Positions 47,101 to 60,358 of a stretch of 64,000 bases of DNA are shown here, one piece after another. The notes beneath the pieces were generated by a model, which worked only from the letters and a program-made list of their open reading frames with translations, searched no databases and was not told the DNA's origin. Every line of letters begins with the position of its first letter. Position 1 is the stretch's first letter. The translations under genes were made by a program, and so were the position numbers. This DNA comes from Liolophura sinensis (lineage: Eukaryota; Mollusca; Polyplacophora; Chitonida; Chitonidae): assembly GCF_032854445.1 (NCBI RefSeq), contig NC_088307.1, positions 17,372,017-17,436,016 of the forward strand, written 5' to 3'.

Positions 47101-50100
47101 CTAAGTAAGAAATAGCAGAAAGTAAGCTGTAGAAACTGGACTGAGAACTGTACACACTGGGCATAGAAACTCAGTAAATAATAGTAGAAAGCAAGCACAT
47201 GCTGTGAAAACTGGACAGACAGGAAGAACAGTAAGAAATAGCAGAAAGTAAACTGTAGAAACTGGGCTGAGAACTGTACACACTGGGCATAGAAACTCAA
47301 ACTCATGCTGTGGAAACTGGGCAGACAGGAAGAACTGTGCAGAGAAGGTAGTTCTAGGCCAGCAGAGACTGAAACAAAACATTTAGACAGAGATAAACTG
47401 GGTGGAAAAGAAGAGAAAGGAAGTGGGCAGACAAAAAGAACCACCGCAGACAAAAAGAAACTGTACAAACAAGGAGGGACCAGGAGAAACCAGAACCTCT
47501 TATCAAATACCCAAAATATCTTATCAAAAACCAGAACCTCTTATCAAATACCCAAAATATCTTATCAAAAACCAGAATCTCTTATCAAATACCCAAAATA
47601 TCTTATCAAGAACCAGAATCTCTTATCAAATACCCAAAATATCTTATCAAGAACCAGAACCTCTTATCAAAAATCAGAACCTCTTATCAAATACCCAAAA
47701 TATCTTATCAAAAACCAGAACCTGAGATTTGGTCATCCTATAGATCTACTCACCTTTATCATTCGTGACAGGTCCCCAGCATCGGCCAGCTCCAGCACTA
47801 TGTTCAGCTCATTTTCTTCTATAAATGATGCCAAATACTTTATCACATTGGGGTGGTTTAATTGCTGGAAATACAGAAATATATGTAAAGAGTAAGTGTA
47901 CTGGTTTGAGAGTGGATATAGTAGATTTGCACTTCTTCATATAAACTATATAAATATAGTATTACTGTAACTATATACATGTTTATCAGCACAACACCAG
48001 TCTGGTCCCCTAGAGTATTCAGGGGGACCATGAATTGAACTTTAAGTGACATCAGGCTCATTACAAAGCTGCATGCCTCTACGATTGGCTCACTATATAC
48101 AGTAACACATTCACAGCATGCAAAGCCTTTCCATAAGAAAAACTGCATGAAAAGGTTTTTGTGAAGTAGCAGTGCTGAGATTTCACATCACATATTATAC
48201 AACGCCAACAAACAGAAGAGTAGAATTCTGGACTATGCAAGAAGCCAAAGTCAGTCATGGAGTCACTGAGCCAGGCTCTGACTTAAGCAATTAGAGCCAC
48301 CTGAGCCAGCCAGAGCATAACACAAGATCTAGCACTCCATTTCTGGGAGAAACTAGACAGAATTGTGAATATTATATCATATGAAGGATGTCTAACAAAA
48401 CAGACCTGACACCCTGTATTATAATGCATCATGGTATGAGGTGTATATGGTAAAAGTTAACCGTTCAGACCTTGTGTTATGTATGTACCTTAAGAAGATC
48501 AATTTCCTTTATACAGTCTTGACGTGCTTTGGCATCCATCATTTCAAATATCTGAAAAACAATAAAACAGATATACATGTAAAGATAAATACATCCAGGC
48601 AGACGAAAGTACTTATTTATTTATCTGCCTAACACCAGGATTGTACCTGCATCTTGTGTGTCCCAGCAACTGAAAGACAAATTCTCTGTAGCTCCTCACA
48701 TGTTAATGTATGATACCCTATAAAATTGTTTATTTGCTTGTAAATACAGCTTGGACCAATCACAGTATACTGACACTGGAGGCCAGTCAGTATAGTGCTG
48801 CGTCATTCTAACACCATTCAGTAGACATCAGACATGACGCCACACTCAGTCACAGTATACTGACACTGGGGTCAATCAGTACAGTGAGCACTGCATCTCA
48901 GAAACACCAGACATCACATCACACTCAGTCACAGTATACTGACACTGGGGTCAATCAGTACAGTGAGCACTTCATCTCAGAAACATCCAACATCACGTCA
49001 CACTCAGTCACAGTATGTGACACTAGTTTCAATCAGTACAGTGAACACTGCATCTCAGAAACCTCATACAGAAGACACCTGACTAGACATCACACTCAGT
49101 CACAGTATACTGACACTGGGGTCAATCAGTACAGTGAGCACTTCATCTCAGAAACATCCGACATCAGGTCACACTCAGTCACAGTATGTGACACTAGGTT
49201 CAATCAGTACAGTGAACACTGCATCTCAGAAACCTCATACAGAAGACACCTGACTAGACATCACACTCAGTCACAGTATACTGACACTGAGGTCAATCAG
49301 TACAGTGAGCACTTCATCTCAAAAAACATCTGACATCATGTCACACTCAGTCACAGTATGTGACACTAGGTTCAATCAGTACAGTGAACACTGCATCTCA
49401 GAAACCTCATACAGAAGACACCTGACTAGACGTCACACTAAGTCACAGTATACTGACAATGGGGTCAATCAGTACAGTACTGCCTTACTGGAACACCATA
49501 AACAAGGCACTAGACATGAAACCACATTTAATCCCAGTACACGGACATTGAGGGTCATTCAGTCCAGCGCTATCTCACTGGAACAACATATTGGGAAGCA
49601 TATACATATCCTTACCATGTTTACAGTTCTTTTATATATGGATTAGAAATTTTTATAGAGAATACATTTACCAGGCATGAGACACAGACTGGATGAAAAA
49701 AGAAGAAAAGCCAGTGGTCGCTCAAGGGGCTGGCTGCAGCTCCAGGGCAATGCCCTGATAGGTGAGTTCAATGGGGCAAAGGCCCCTCAGAAAAATTGAT
49801 GCTGAATTGTAATTTTTACATTAAAGTAAAAGAAAGGTAGAATATGCAGTAAGGTTCATCATACAGACAACTGAAAACTACACATAAAAATACTTTCATT
49901 TCTTTTTTTTGATTTTTTTAAGGGTGTTGAAAGGCATTCAAATATTTGAAAACTATGGTGGGCTTTATAAGCCATACTAATGTTATCTAGGAACTCTGCC
50001 GTCACATAAACTTTTCCTCCTGATGTTAACCAGAGGGAAGAAATTTTGGGGAACATTATTTCAGTAATTTTTTACTCATAGGTAAAAATAGGTATTCCAA

Positions 50101-51238
50101 CATTCAGTATTCAGTATAGTGATAGAGTTGAGAAAAACTTCCTGTGATGTCAGAGTTCCTAACCTTTGAATATATGGTCCATAAAGCCCACAATTCAAAT
50201 GTTTGAGCACCCTTAACTGTTTTCACAAAAATCTAAAAAAATAAATGAAAGTATATTATGTATAGTTTTATGTGGTTTATTAAGTGATGCCTACTTCGAT
50301 TTTTAGAGTTCTTTTCCTTTAAAAAAGGGATTCAGAAGCTACCTTGGAGCCAAGATCGCCTGAGTCATTGATAGTGAATGTTCAAAAATTTTATTGATAC
50401 AGAGTAACTGAACACACCATGCTTGCTCTATCTTCTGCCCGTTGACGTCAATGTGCTCTTGGTGCGCTAACTAAATCCAGTTGAACTTGTTTTCATGCCC
50501 TTGTTAACCTCCCTGGGTGATTCGCCTTTCTTTAAAGTTTGAACCATGACTGAATTTACACAATGAGTGACAGAGCCGAAACCACAGGCGACCGTGACGA
50601 AACTAATAATGTGGGAAGTCACATACCAGGAAACATCTATTGAGAGCTGGAGTGATTGGTTGAACATTTTATATGCGCCAATGACAACTGTAGTTATGAA
50701 CGGCCATTTTCCACAAGTCGGCATCATTCAATATGAACAAGGCCTCCCATGGAGAATTCAACAATACAGCAGCTAAGTGCTGGAAGAGCCGAGATGATAC
50801 CCCTCCACCCCCACCCTTTCTCAACCATCACAAATTTCCCCCTGGATTTACACTGATCTGAAAAACGACCCCTACGGCTTCAAAAAAAGCAGAAATCCGC
50901 TGATCCGCGGAAAAGTCTCATGCGTGATTTACTCGGTACAAAGTTAAATTTCAAATATGGCCATATATGTAATGTCATGTAAAATGGCAATGTCACGCCA
51001 CAAAGGGATGACCCTCTGCTGGCTTGAACACCTGTCATTGAGATAATGAGACTTGACAAACCTGAACTTTCTTCAGTGCCACAGCGCTCCTATCTCCGCT
51101 ACACTTGGCCCTGTACACCTCTGAGAACTGGCCTTTCCCAATTTTCTTCTCCACTTCAAAATTGGATAGGGTGGAGTATCGAGCATCCTGTTCTCGGGCA
51201 CAGTTCGCCATATCTTCACACTCCATGGCAGACGCCAT
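44183..51238 (-). CDS. NEK7: NIMA-related kinase NEK6/NEK7 (2-nt frameshift in exon 7)
   Basis: Ser/Thr kinase of mitosis; vertebrate NEK7 also works in the NLRP3 inflammasome. Coding exons in transcript order: 51062-51238 (ATG 51238), 48489-48551, 47754-47864, 46132-46240, 45639-45746, 45214-45308, 44591-44702, 44183-44386 (stop TGA). Motifs: Gly loop GKGQFSEVY, 'VALKKVQ' with the ATP-binding Lys, 'MHRDIKPQN' across the exon 4/5 join, DLG in place of DFG, activation loop '[12 protein letters not shown]', 'GTPYYMSPE', and '[15 protein letters not shown]'. Exon 7 is 112 nt although both neighbours are phase 0. 'KIEQC' should be followed by DYPPLP, but two bases are missing near 44630, which puts the last exon out of frame as written. 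With them the protein would have about 326 residues, including a Gln-rich tail longer than that of human NEK7. An acceptor at 51286 implies a non-coding first exon upstream. NEK6 and NEK7 cannot be told apart here. Confidence 0.93.
44835..45050. repeat. Dispersed repeat, family D copy 2
   Basis: Diverged partner of 1795-2010, sharing 'cagctttccagatagtctga'. Lies in NEK intron 6. Confidence 0.7.
46182..46680 (-). repeat. Six-unit 83-bp array made of the NEK exon 4 acceptor and 5' half
   Basis: 'tggttgaagt' or 'tgattgaagt' recurs at 46182, 46265, 46348, 46431, 46514 and 46597: exactly 83 bp each time. Each unit, on the minus strand, holds 24 bp of intron end (ending 'ctctgtttgcag') and about 59 bp of exon 4 ('[20 protein letters not shown]'). 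Unit 1 is the real exon boundary. Alternating variants (ggtctt / ggtttt, and gattg / ggttg) show a two-unit 166-bp higher-order period. 83 is not a multiple of three. Confidence 0.95.
47085..47340. repeat. Tandem repeat, about 135-bp unit, two copies
   Basis: 'ctgagaactgtacacactgg' followed by 'gcatagaaactca' occurs twice, with 'acagacaggaagaac' in each unit. NEK intron. Confidence 0.8.
47492..47728. repeat. Minisatellite, about 42-bp unit
   Basis: About 5.5 copies of 'ccagaacctcttatcaaata' plus 'cccaaaatatcttatcaaaa'. It ends about 25 bp from the donor of NEK exon 3. Confidence 0.93.
48740..49560. repeat. Satellite with alternating 79- and 92-bp units
   Basis: 'cacactcagtcacagtat' recurs at 48841, 48920, 48999, 49091, 49170, 49262, 49342 and (variant) 49434: spacings 79, 79, 92, 79, 92, 80, 92. 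The long unit carries an extra 'cagaagacacctgactagac'-type insert, giving a 171-bp higher-order repeat. NEK intron 1. Confidence 0.93.
49561..51061. other. NEK intron 1, no other gene seen
   Basis: No exon recognised. Short open frames only. Confidence 0.5.
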
Positions 51239-51557
51239 ATCATACAATACAAAATTGGACACGCCTCCTGAGATCAGCCGCCTCTGTAACACAAGTCAGA
51301 TATATTTAATTAATTGGATATTTGTTCAAAGCCAGAGTGAATGATTTTTCATTTATTCCAAGAGGATACTGCATTTCATTTTAAGCTGGTAGATGGTGCT
51401 TTGTGCAATTCAGGTTTAGGGGATTATTCCTTCAAATCTGTGAACAAAACGTTCACTTTACTACATGTTTCACCATGTTTCAACGTCATTCTTGATTTTA
51501 TTGTGACATCCTCCCCGTCTGCTTGGAAGGAACATTAAGTATCAGAAGACAAAAGTG

Positions 51558-51710
51558 TCAGATATCCGCACCGACACCATTGCCAAATCCACACGGAAGC
51601 CCTTTGTCGTCAATGTTTAGGGTGGAGGAAACCCAACTCTTGACGTAGTTCACCCATGCAGTGAAATCATTGAACTTCTCAAATTCCAAGGTCAGGTGTG
51701 AACCCATACC
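51558..51710 (-). other. Unassigned 50-codon protein-like frame
   Basis: An uninterrupted minus-strand frame reads 'LTLEFEKFNDFTAWVNYVKS' then 'WVSSTLNIDDKGLPCGFGNG' and ends at TGA. Composition is protein-like. There is an upstream AG ('attgccag' at about 51721) that could be an acceptor. It may be part of an alternative 5' exon or a fragment of an unknown element. No function assigned. Confidence 0.3.
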
Positions 51711-53212
51711 TTACATGTTCTGGCAATTACAAGACAAGTGACTTGATCCTTCAGCCATGACATATGTGATTCCTTTTCTTTTATTTAAGGACATGGCAAA
51801 GAGTATAGCAGGGTGGGTGGGTTTTCCTATAAATTTTCACTTGTTATTTGCAAAAAATAGGGAAATCAAAAAAAGGAATCAAAACTCTACACCATCACAA
51901 GAGCTAAATATTCCATATTATTACTGTTTCATAATTATATAAAATCATTTTGCTTCTCCAGATATTTAGGACTCTTAAATTAATATAGTACCAGTAAGTG
52001 CATATTGGTTTGCCTTTAACCGAATAGCAATCTAATGCAGCCAAACTTTTGGAAGTGTATTTTCCATTTTGATTCACAAAAAAAACTGTTACTACTAGTG
52101 GTGCACAACCGCTTCACACAATCATGTGATATAATGTACTGTATAGGGTGCATTCATTCATTTCTTCCATAAATATTAAACGCGTTATATCTTCAGTTCA
52201 AGATGTTCCTTAAATTTCGGATAAATACCGTCTCTAAACCTATAAGACAACGTTCTGAACCTAACAGCATGGAGCAAAACATCTGACAAGAAACTTATTG
52301 ATTTTTCAGGTAAATCAAGAAGTGACATTTTGCCATTAGCCATCTTTGACGTCCTGTAAACGAACTCAGGTGAACTACACTGAATACACACCTCGTACAC
52401 AAACCAGAGACAAAGTTATCTCAGGACTAGATATCTTCCCGATCGTCTCAACACCGGACAGTGGGTCACGTGGTTAATCTGTTGCCGTGGAAACGTCTAC
52501 TCCTTGTCAAACAAAAATTTCGGCAGCTTTCCTTGAAGTTGTCCGAAAAACAGCCGGAAATTTGAAACGCGCACGCGCAATGGTTGTGGCTGGCAACTAG
52601 GTAGGGTCAGGAGGTGCGTTTATGCAAATGTTCACGCAAGGGATTTAAATGTGTGGCAAGCTGATCATAAATGGGGGGGCAAATAAAGAAGTCGCTTTGG
52701 TGACTGGACCTATATCTTGATTGAACAACAAAGAAGTGCTTTAAAAATACATTGGCAAATATTTAAATCTACATGGCTTAACCATGTAGCTAGAATTTAA
52801 ATGATCGATTCGTTTTTTGGGTTTAAATTCATTTTAACTCTTTATTTCTTTCTTTCCTTTTTTAAAATTTTATTTTGCTTTATTTTATTACTCTGTGTTT
52901 GATGTTAAAGTACGTATTTGAATAATGTCACCGTATAATCATCGAGTTAAAGGAATAACAAGAACATGTGTAGTTAGTTTCGTTTTTGTAAGTATAAGAA
53001 AATCCATCATCTTCCAAACGAAGTAGTGACTTACGTCAGAAAAAATATATATAATGGTATTTTTATGTTGCTGTACCTTAATACCGCCTCACAAAAGGGA
53101 CAGGGATGGATTCGATGATGGAAATCATCCCAAAGGCGTGCTTTCGTTTTTCAGACGGGCTGGGTCATAGATAAATGCAGGTTATAAATTTTGCACCGAC
53201 CTGACATTACGC
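51711..53212. other. NEK upstream region, no coding gene seen
   Basis: Contains the presumed non-coding first exon and promoter of NEK (see 52392-52620). The rest is AT-rich. Confidence 0.45.
52392..52620 (-). promoter_or_regulatory. Candidate NEK first exon and promoter
   Basis: The most CpG-rich part of the neighbourhood ('aaacgcgcacgcgcaatgg'), with an E-box CACGTG at 52467-52472 and, on the minus strand, a possible donor (GTACGAG|GTGTGT) at about 52392. Inferred from position and composition. Confidence 0.35.
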
Positions 53213-53563
53213 GTGGCGAAGACAGGTGGAGAAACGAAAGTAGGACTTCACTTATTAAAAGGTAATGCATGTTACGTAAAAGCGCTTCGCCGGAAACGTC
53301 AACTGACAGAAGTATCAAGAGAAATAATAAGATGTTTAAAGTGGAGGAAAAATCATTGTTTTGACATTACGGTAAGAAAACCGTTTCTGGAAGAAAATAT
53401 ACTCTCGAAAATTGCACCCAGCATGGTACATGAAGCTGACCGAGACACTTCATTTAACGGGTCAGCTTCACCAACTCCTCGGATAGAATCGACGGTGTTG
53501 GGAGCAGAAACGCCAGAAATCGTGGCAAATGCATTCTTACAAAGACTGACCTGGTATATTTAA
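53213..53563 (+). CDS. Hypothetical protein, 116 residues
   Basis: Single open frame beginning MAKTGGETKVGLHLLKGN and ending in a TAA, with a basic middle ('KALRRKRQLTEVSREIIRCL') and an acidic/Ser-rich second half. No domain recognised and no splice or repeat support. It lies between NEK and SCFD2. Could be a small gene, an exon or chance. Confidence 0.2.
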   Translation: MAKTGGETKVGLHLLKGNACYVKALRRKRQLTEVSREIIRCLKWRKNHCFDITVRKPFLEENILSKIAPSMVHEADRDTSFNGSASPTPRIESTVLGAETPEIVANAFLQRLTWYI

Positions 53564-55709
53564 ACCTATGTGAGCATTTCTGGGTCTTTAGTATATAGGC
53601 TTCTGTCAATATGTACAGTAAATACATGTGTTTTCACTGCCAGGGTCTTTATCTTGTGGAATGCAAACCTTTTCTCTGTTCGACATAACCGCGCAATCTC
53701 CTGTTATCTCACATGAAATGTCCTCGCTGGTCGCTTCATCTGGTGTCCACAAGTTATCATGTTAGCTATGTTTTTGGGATCCCCAAGTCACCTGACTACG
53801 AGAGCGGGCTACTTAGTCTTGTCCGATTTCTGCCAGGTTTGAGTGAGGCTCAGTATTGCTTGATACACAGTACATTGTCAGATCAGTTGAGCTACACACG
53901 TGCACGTAGGTTCATAGTGGTATTTAAAAATGTCAGTCTGCATGGTTTTGGTTGGCGACAGAGTTCTTACATACAACCAGATGCACATGCATATGTTCAC
54001 CAATAGAATTAATAGTTAATGGGCCTGTCTCCTGAAGCAGTGACAAAAGATGTGTGTGCATCATGTAGTGTACATCTTCGTGATTTACGCTCGACTACAG
54101 ATGTATGGGCAAACAAACATGAGAAATGAAGCCAGAACTATCACTTGATGGTATTTTCCCTCTTAAGAGAAGCCAGGTTTGTTTGCTGATTCTCCCCTCT
54201 GGCCGTACGTGGGACAGCCTGCAGCAAGTTGTGGATGGTCGTGGGTTTCCCCCAGGCTGTGCCAGGTTTCCTCCGACCATAATGATGGCCGCCGTGGTAT
54301 AAGTGAAATATTCTTGAGTAAACTTATTGTGTTTTTCAAACTTTTTTCATTGTGTTTTTCAAACTATTGTGCTTTCAAACAAATGCCGTTCTGTTGAGAT
54401 TGGATCATTTTTCAGTGTTTTATGTCCAGTTATGTAAAGTTAACGCATGTGTCGCAGGCATTGAAGTTATTTACCTTGTTATATACTAGTATTTTACTTA
54501 AAAATACAGTTCAGACAACTCTGTTTTCCTCAACAAATAAATTTAAAAGCCATCACATAAACAAAACATTCTCCTGTGCTTTTTTGAAATACCTAGCTGT
54601 GGACACAGACGCTTGTTATTTTACACTCATCTATTCTTCCTGGTGTCCTGCTGGTCTCATGTCGCCAATATTTTGTAGGAAATATCCACAATGTGTACAT
54701 AATCCGTCAAAACATCGGAACGCCGATTAGTGCTTGATCTTATCTCAGTTCCATTGTTTTCTCACTGTTCCATCCCATGATATTACCTATGTCACGTTTT
54801 GTGACTGATTGACCTAGAAGTCATCAAACCCCTTTTATAGGCAGATGACCACTGGCGTAAAGGCAGTTTTTCAAACTTTCTGCGATCATCTTTACTGTAA
54901 ACGTATCCTCAGTAGGCTTACGTGTCTGGCCAATGAGAAACAGTTGTGGCCTTTCATGGATAGCTCTATTGCTTTCTTTTGTAAAGGATTCATTACATAA
55001 AAAACTTTTTCAATCTTGACTTATCGAGGAGTGCTTGGCGGCTTGAGGTCAAAGTTCATAGGCCGCGAAAGATGTTATTTGTCCTTATAAGGGGCTTGAT
55101 GACCTAAGGGTCACTTATTCACAAAGCATGACATAAGTGATATTATGATGTGGAGCAGTTAGAAAACAACGGGTCTATATCTAGATCTAGCATTATTCGA
55201 GGTTCTGAAGGATTATGTCCACATTGTGGGTAAATCCAACAAACTAGTCGCAGCATGAGGAAATGCAGATGAGTGTAAACCTAGTGGAGAAATGGTTTAC
55301 TTCTAAAATTCGCGAAAGTTTGTTTCCGAACTTATCATACTACAGATATAGTAGTATGGCCGGGCATGTTAGATCGATACGAGGGCCTGTGGTGGAGCTC
55401 ATGAGCTAATCTAGCTGATTTGCAGTGATCAGTAACATAACGGAAGAGCCCATTTTATAGGTCTGACATTTGGATATTGACTAATAACAGTGTATTTGTT
55501 TTCATTTTAATTGTGGATGGTGGAAAGACTGTCCAAAATCAGAGCTACTGATATCTGTTTTTCTTGTTTTTAAATTTTATTTTATTTTTATGCAAACTTT
55601 CATGCATATTTTCGTTACAAACTTCATTCTCACAACTTTCTGACAGTTTTTACTGATGTTTACTATGGTGCTTTTCTGGCAGAATGCTATGGTGAGTGGA
55701 TAGTGAAGA
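53564..55709. other. Intergenic between NEK and SCFD2
   Basis: No exon recognised apart from weak open frames. One SINE fragment at 54181-54320. A short palindrome 'catactac'...'gtagtatg' lies at about 55338-55360. Confidence 0.5.
54181..54320 (+). mobile_element. SINE, 5'-truncated
   Basis: Centre and tail only: 'ctctggccgtacgtgggaca', 'ggatggtcgtgggtttcccc', 'taagtgaaatattcttgagt'. Confidence 0.82.
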
Positions 55710-58700
55710 ATGAAGTCTCTAAGTGACTGTGCCGGGGAAACCTGGAAAACTGTGTGCAGCTATGTAAAGCATGGGGTGGTGTTTATGGACAACGCCTGTG
55801 CAGAGTGTCTTCACTGGCATGGAGGGCTCCCTCTACTGGCCAATGCTGGAGCTGTCGAGGTCAAAGAGTTCTCCCCCTTTGAAGTAAGTCACAATAAACA
55901 ATATTATGTAGTATTATAATTTATTATTAGTATATTAAAAGGTTCCTACATCATTGACTGATGATTGATTATTTCAAGACACGCATGTTTTGATGTGAAA
56001 GGAAGCTAAAAGATAAGGTCAGGTTTATCAGATCAGACAAACTTTAAAATTTTTTGTAAACATTCTGTTGAAGAGGATTGAATGCATTCAGATGTATGCA
56101 TTCTGTGGCAGGCTGCACAAGCAGCATTGCCAGTGTACACTGGTATCACAACTCACAAGATTTCCCCACTCTGATCACAGCCTTCAGTGTTGGAATAGAG
56201 CCTATTATAACTTGTAAAGTAGCCAAAGTTTCACCTGTATGTGACAACAGGTGTGACACAAAACAGTTCCATGTCACATTTTAACACATTTTCAATCTTC
56301 TTCATCAAGAAAACTTATGTTGTGTTGTGATATTTGTTATAAGAAAAGCAGGACTAGACTTTGATAATAAACTTGCAGGGGCCACATTGGGGAGAGGCTC
56401 CTGGATCATTACGCCGTGCTGGCGTGCTAACCCCCTCGGCTGTGAAGGCCACCTTTGATCATAAGCTCTGTTATTCATTGAGGACACTTCATATGAGAAC
56501 ACCTGTTTAATCTGTATCCAAATATAAAACTGATAAAACAAATATAAATAAAGCTATGAATTATGAATGTAAAAAGAACTAATATATACATGTAATTATT
56601 CTGTCACAGTCTGCAAGAGTTGATCAGAAGAAAGGCATTTTTATCGTCAGCTCACTACTATTTGATGAGACAGCGGATGTAATCAAGGATATCATTCAGG
56701 CAAGTTCGTTCCAGTATGTCATCGTGGTAACCTCGGTCAGCCCACAAGTTCATTTGTATGCGAAGACTGGGGCTCTGGAAGGGGTGGACTCAGCGGTGTT
56801 TGAACAGCTGGAGGATAAGCTACTGGAATGGATGGGAAATATGGTAGGTGAATGCTAATCAGGCACATGTCTTTATAAGGTGTGAGTTCAAACCCGGTTT
56901 TAGACAGGGAATTTTTTATATTTTCTATTCTCACTGCTTGTGTGGCCTTGGTAATAATAAGCGTTGGACGACACTTGTGTGGCACATTCTGTAATGCTAA
57001 CCTTAATTGAAGACCATCAAATAAATAAACAAATTTAAATTCCAGAGCATATTAATGTAAATTAAAATATCATTTCACTTTAGGAAAGGGAGTGGACTAT
57101 GGCTGAGCAGTTAAGGTGCTTGTCTTTTCGATCCCTGGGTCACATTAAGCATGGGTTCAGTCCCATTTTTGGACAGGAAATTTTCATGATTCCCCTGATT
57201 CCGTTTTTCTTGCAAAAAGTCCAAAATTATAAACCCTGTGAATGCCCATTATGGTTACTAGATCTATTTTAGTCACTTCTGAGTTCATAACTTAAACACT
57301 GATCCTAAACTTGTCAAAAAAAAAATTAATATATTTTTGAAAAAGAAAGGAAAACATTTCTTGTCTTGAATGTTTTGTTATTAATTTATTGATATATTTT
57401 TTTATTTGATTTAAGTTTACATCATACTCTGATATTTCCCTTTTTGGGAAAGGGTGAGAATTTGATTTAAGATTTAAGAATATATGTATGGAAAAGAATG
57501 TACAGCATAAAATATTTCGTGAAAAAATAATAATTTTGTTTTTGTTTCATTACAGAACTATACATCCGAAGTCCACCACTTGCCCATATTTCATGCTAGT
57601 CCTCTATCAGGTGTATTTCTGACACCTGCATTTACCTCACTTTTTCCACTCCTCGAGTCTGATGTCAAACGGATTGAACTTCAGCATAATGCTGGACGCC
57701 ATGCCAAGGTGAGATGCACACAGTTCACTGAAAACCATCGGTTTCCCACTATAAATACATAGTCCCCCATGGTATTAGAAACATTAAATACTTAAATGTT
57801 CATTACATGTAAAAGAATAAATTCAACTTGAATTCAGATGCTACAGTTGTAAAATTTTGGCCAAGGGGGCTAGTAGGCCAGCACTGCACAATGACCCAGG
57901 AGCCTCCCACTAATACGGTCACTGTCAGTTCAAGTCCAGCTACAGCCATATGTGGGAAAGTCTATCAGCAACTTGCAGATTGTCATGTGTTTGCCCCGTG
58001 CTCTGCCTGGTACCCTCCCAACATAATGCTGGTCTCAGTCGTATAAGTGAAATATTCTTGAGAACAGCAGAGCTAACACCATAGTTCAAAAATATTTACG
58101 ATAAATAACACTATTTAATGCTTTGAATGAAGAGTGCTCAAAAACAAAATTTTCGACAGTTTCCATAAGATTTTGCTGATGTGACATAATTATATTCCTT
58201 ATGTGACAATTCGTCAGACATGTGACGTTGAGTAGGGCAGTATGCTGGAATGACATCATGCGCGTTTGTACGATGACATTTGGGGCTGCATGTCAACGAT
58301 AGATGATGAAAAGAGTTCTTGTGTGACGTCACACCAGGCAAAGTTGGAAACAACAGAAAACTTTGATTTTCAAAAGTTTTAATGCAGTGTATTTATTTTA
58401 CAATTGGAGAAAGCAATTCAGGCTCTCTCGATCCTTATCAATTAACCCTGCTTTTAAGACATACAGGTCTTCATACTGCAGTACTTTAATTCTCCTGCTT
58501 TCGTTGATCTTGGGGCATTTGTGGCAATAATTGGTTGACGATGCATTCAACTGTGTTGTCTTACTTAGAGGTCGTTATACATACGGGAGAGTCGATTACT
58601 ATCTTGGCAGGGCTTCCATGGCCAAGGTGGTTAGAACGCCAACGTGGCGCAATGACCCAGGAACCTCTCACCAATGCAGTCCCTTTGAGTTCAAATCCAG

Positions 58701-60319
58701 CTATTGCTGGCTTCCTCTCCGACTGCACAAGGAAAGGTTTGCCAGCAGCCTGCAGATGATCGTGGTTTTCCTTTGGTCTCTGCCTGGTTTCCCTCACCAT
58801 TATGCTGGCTGCCATCTTATAAATGAAATAATTTTGAGTACAGTGTAAAACACCATCCTAATAAATAAATTAGTAACTCGCCAAAGGCTGACTGAATCTG
58901 TTTATTTGTCAGGGTGAACGTGTGACCTTTGTGACCTTAGAAGATGTTGACTCCAACAGTTTACCTAAAAGCTTGAAAATATATTATAAGGTAAGACTCT
59001 GACTGATTTTTCAACATTATGGGGCCACTTAACAGTTTTTTGTGAAGTCTCTCACAAGAACTTCAGTGTAGGCATCATTTTAAGGCCTTCTTGGTGTTCT
59101 GGAAATGTATGATTACAATCCAGACATGATGAAACACAGTAAGTCATTTAAACTGGTTGATGGGTTTTGTAATTATTCCCTTGGCATCAGGTTAAATAAA
59201 GCTATGGTGACCATGTGAAGATGTGCATGTGCTTTTTGGGCGGCAATCCATCAAACGTCTGTAAAGAGTTTTGCTGTACATGAATTTGAAAACTAAGGTA
59301 ATCAATAAATCTTCTGTATTAATAACGTTGTGCATTAACAGTCTTTTGTTGTGATAGACAGGGCCTTGCTGGCTCTTGCCCTTAAAGGGATGTCTTTCTG
59401 CAACTATCAGGCCATTGACCATTATGGTTGTATGTTCACATCCAGTTTTCACTATTTCAGTTATGGATTAACTCAGGATGTTTGCCAGGTACATGCCAGA
59501 GGTCATTGGTTTGTTCCAGGCACTCCACTGGTGTCCTCCACTGATAAAACCGATTACGGTCACACGAGAGAAGAATTGATAAATACTTTGTTAAACACCA
59601 ATGAAGTAAATATTAACAGTCCTACATGAAGGTGTAAAATGCACTTTTGTGTTTCACTAAGTGCATTACTATCTTTTGACATGTTATCAACAGGTGGAGG
59701 GGCCACTGTGGCTGAGTGGTTAGCGTGCCAGTGCGGCACAATAACTCCAGAGTCTCTCACCAGTGCTGTCTCTGCGAGTTCTGCTCATTCAGCTCATGCT
59801 GGCCTCCTCTTACGTCATGTGTGAGAAGGCCTGGTAGCAACCTGGGAATGGTCATGGGTTTCCCCCAAACTCTGCCCGGTTTCCTCTCACCATTATGCTT
59901 GTCGCCATCGAATAGTGAAATATTTTTGAGTACTGCGTAAAACACCAATCAAATAAAATATTACGTGATTCCAAATGTGGGAGTGACATGTTGTTGAGTT
60001 TTTCTTCTTTCTCAGAGCTTAGCCTCAGGGATGAATGACTTGCTGAACCAGTTTGGTGTGAGGGAAGAAGTGTACTGCCTTGGATACACATCACGAATGA
60101 TTGCCATGGAACTGGAGATCTTCCCTGCAGCTCGACACAGGAGGAAGGTAAGGCAGCTAGTTGAGACTGCACACATCCAGGAGTTTGCAGTTTAGTTAGT
60201 AAATTGTTCTCCTACACCCATAGAAAGTGACTGGCCATGAAATTGACCATGATCAAACTAAATGATAAATCACTGATATTATGTTGAGTATAGTGTGAAA
60301 CAACAGTCAAATTATTAAT

Positions 60320-60358
<39 letters not shown>

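Noticed and set aside
48740..49560. CRISPR-like regular array
   Set aside because: Units are head-to-tail satellite copies without distinct spacers, in a eukaryotic intron.
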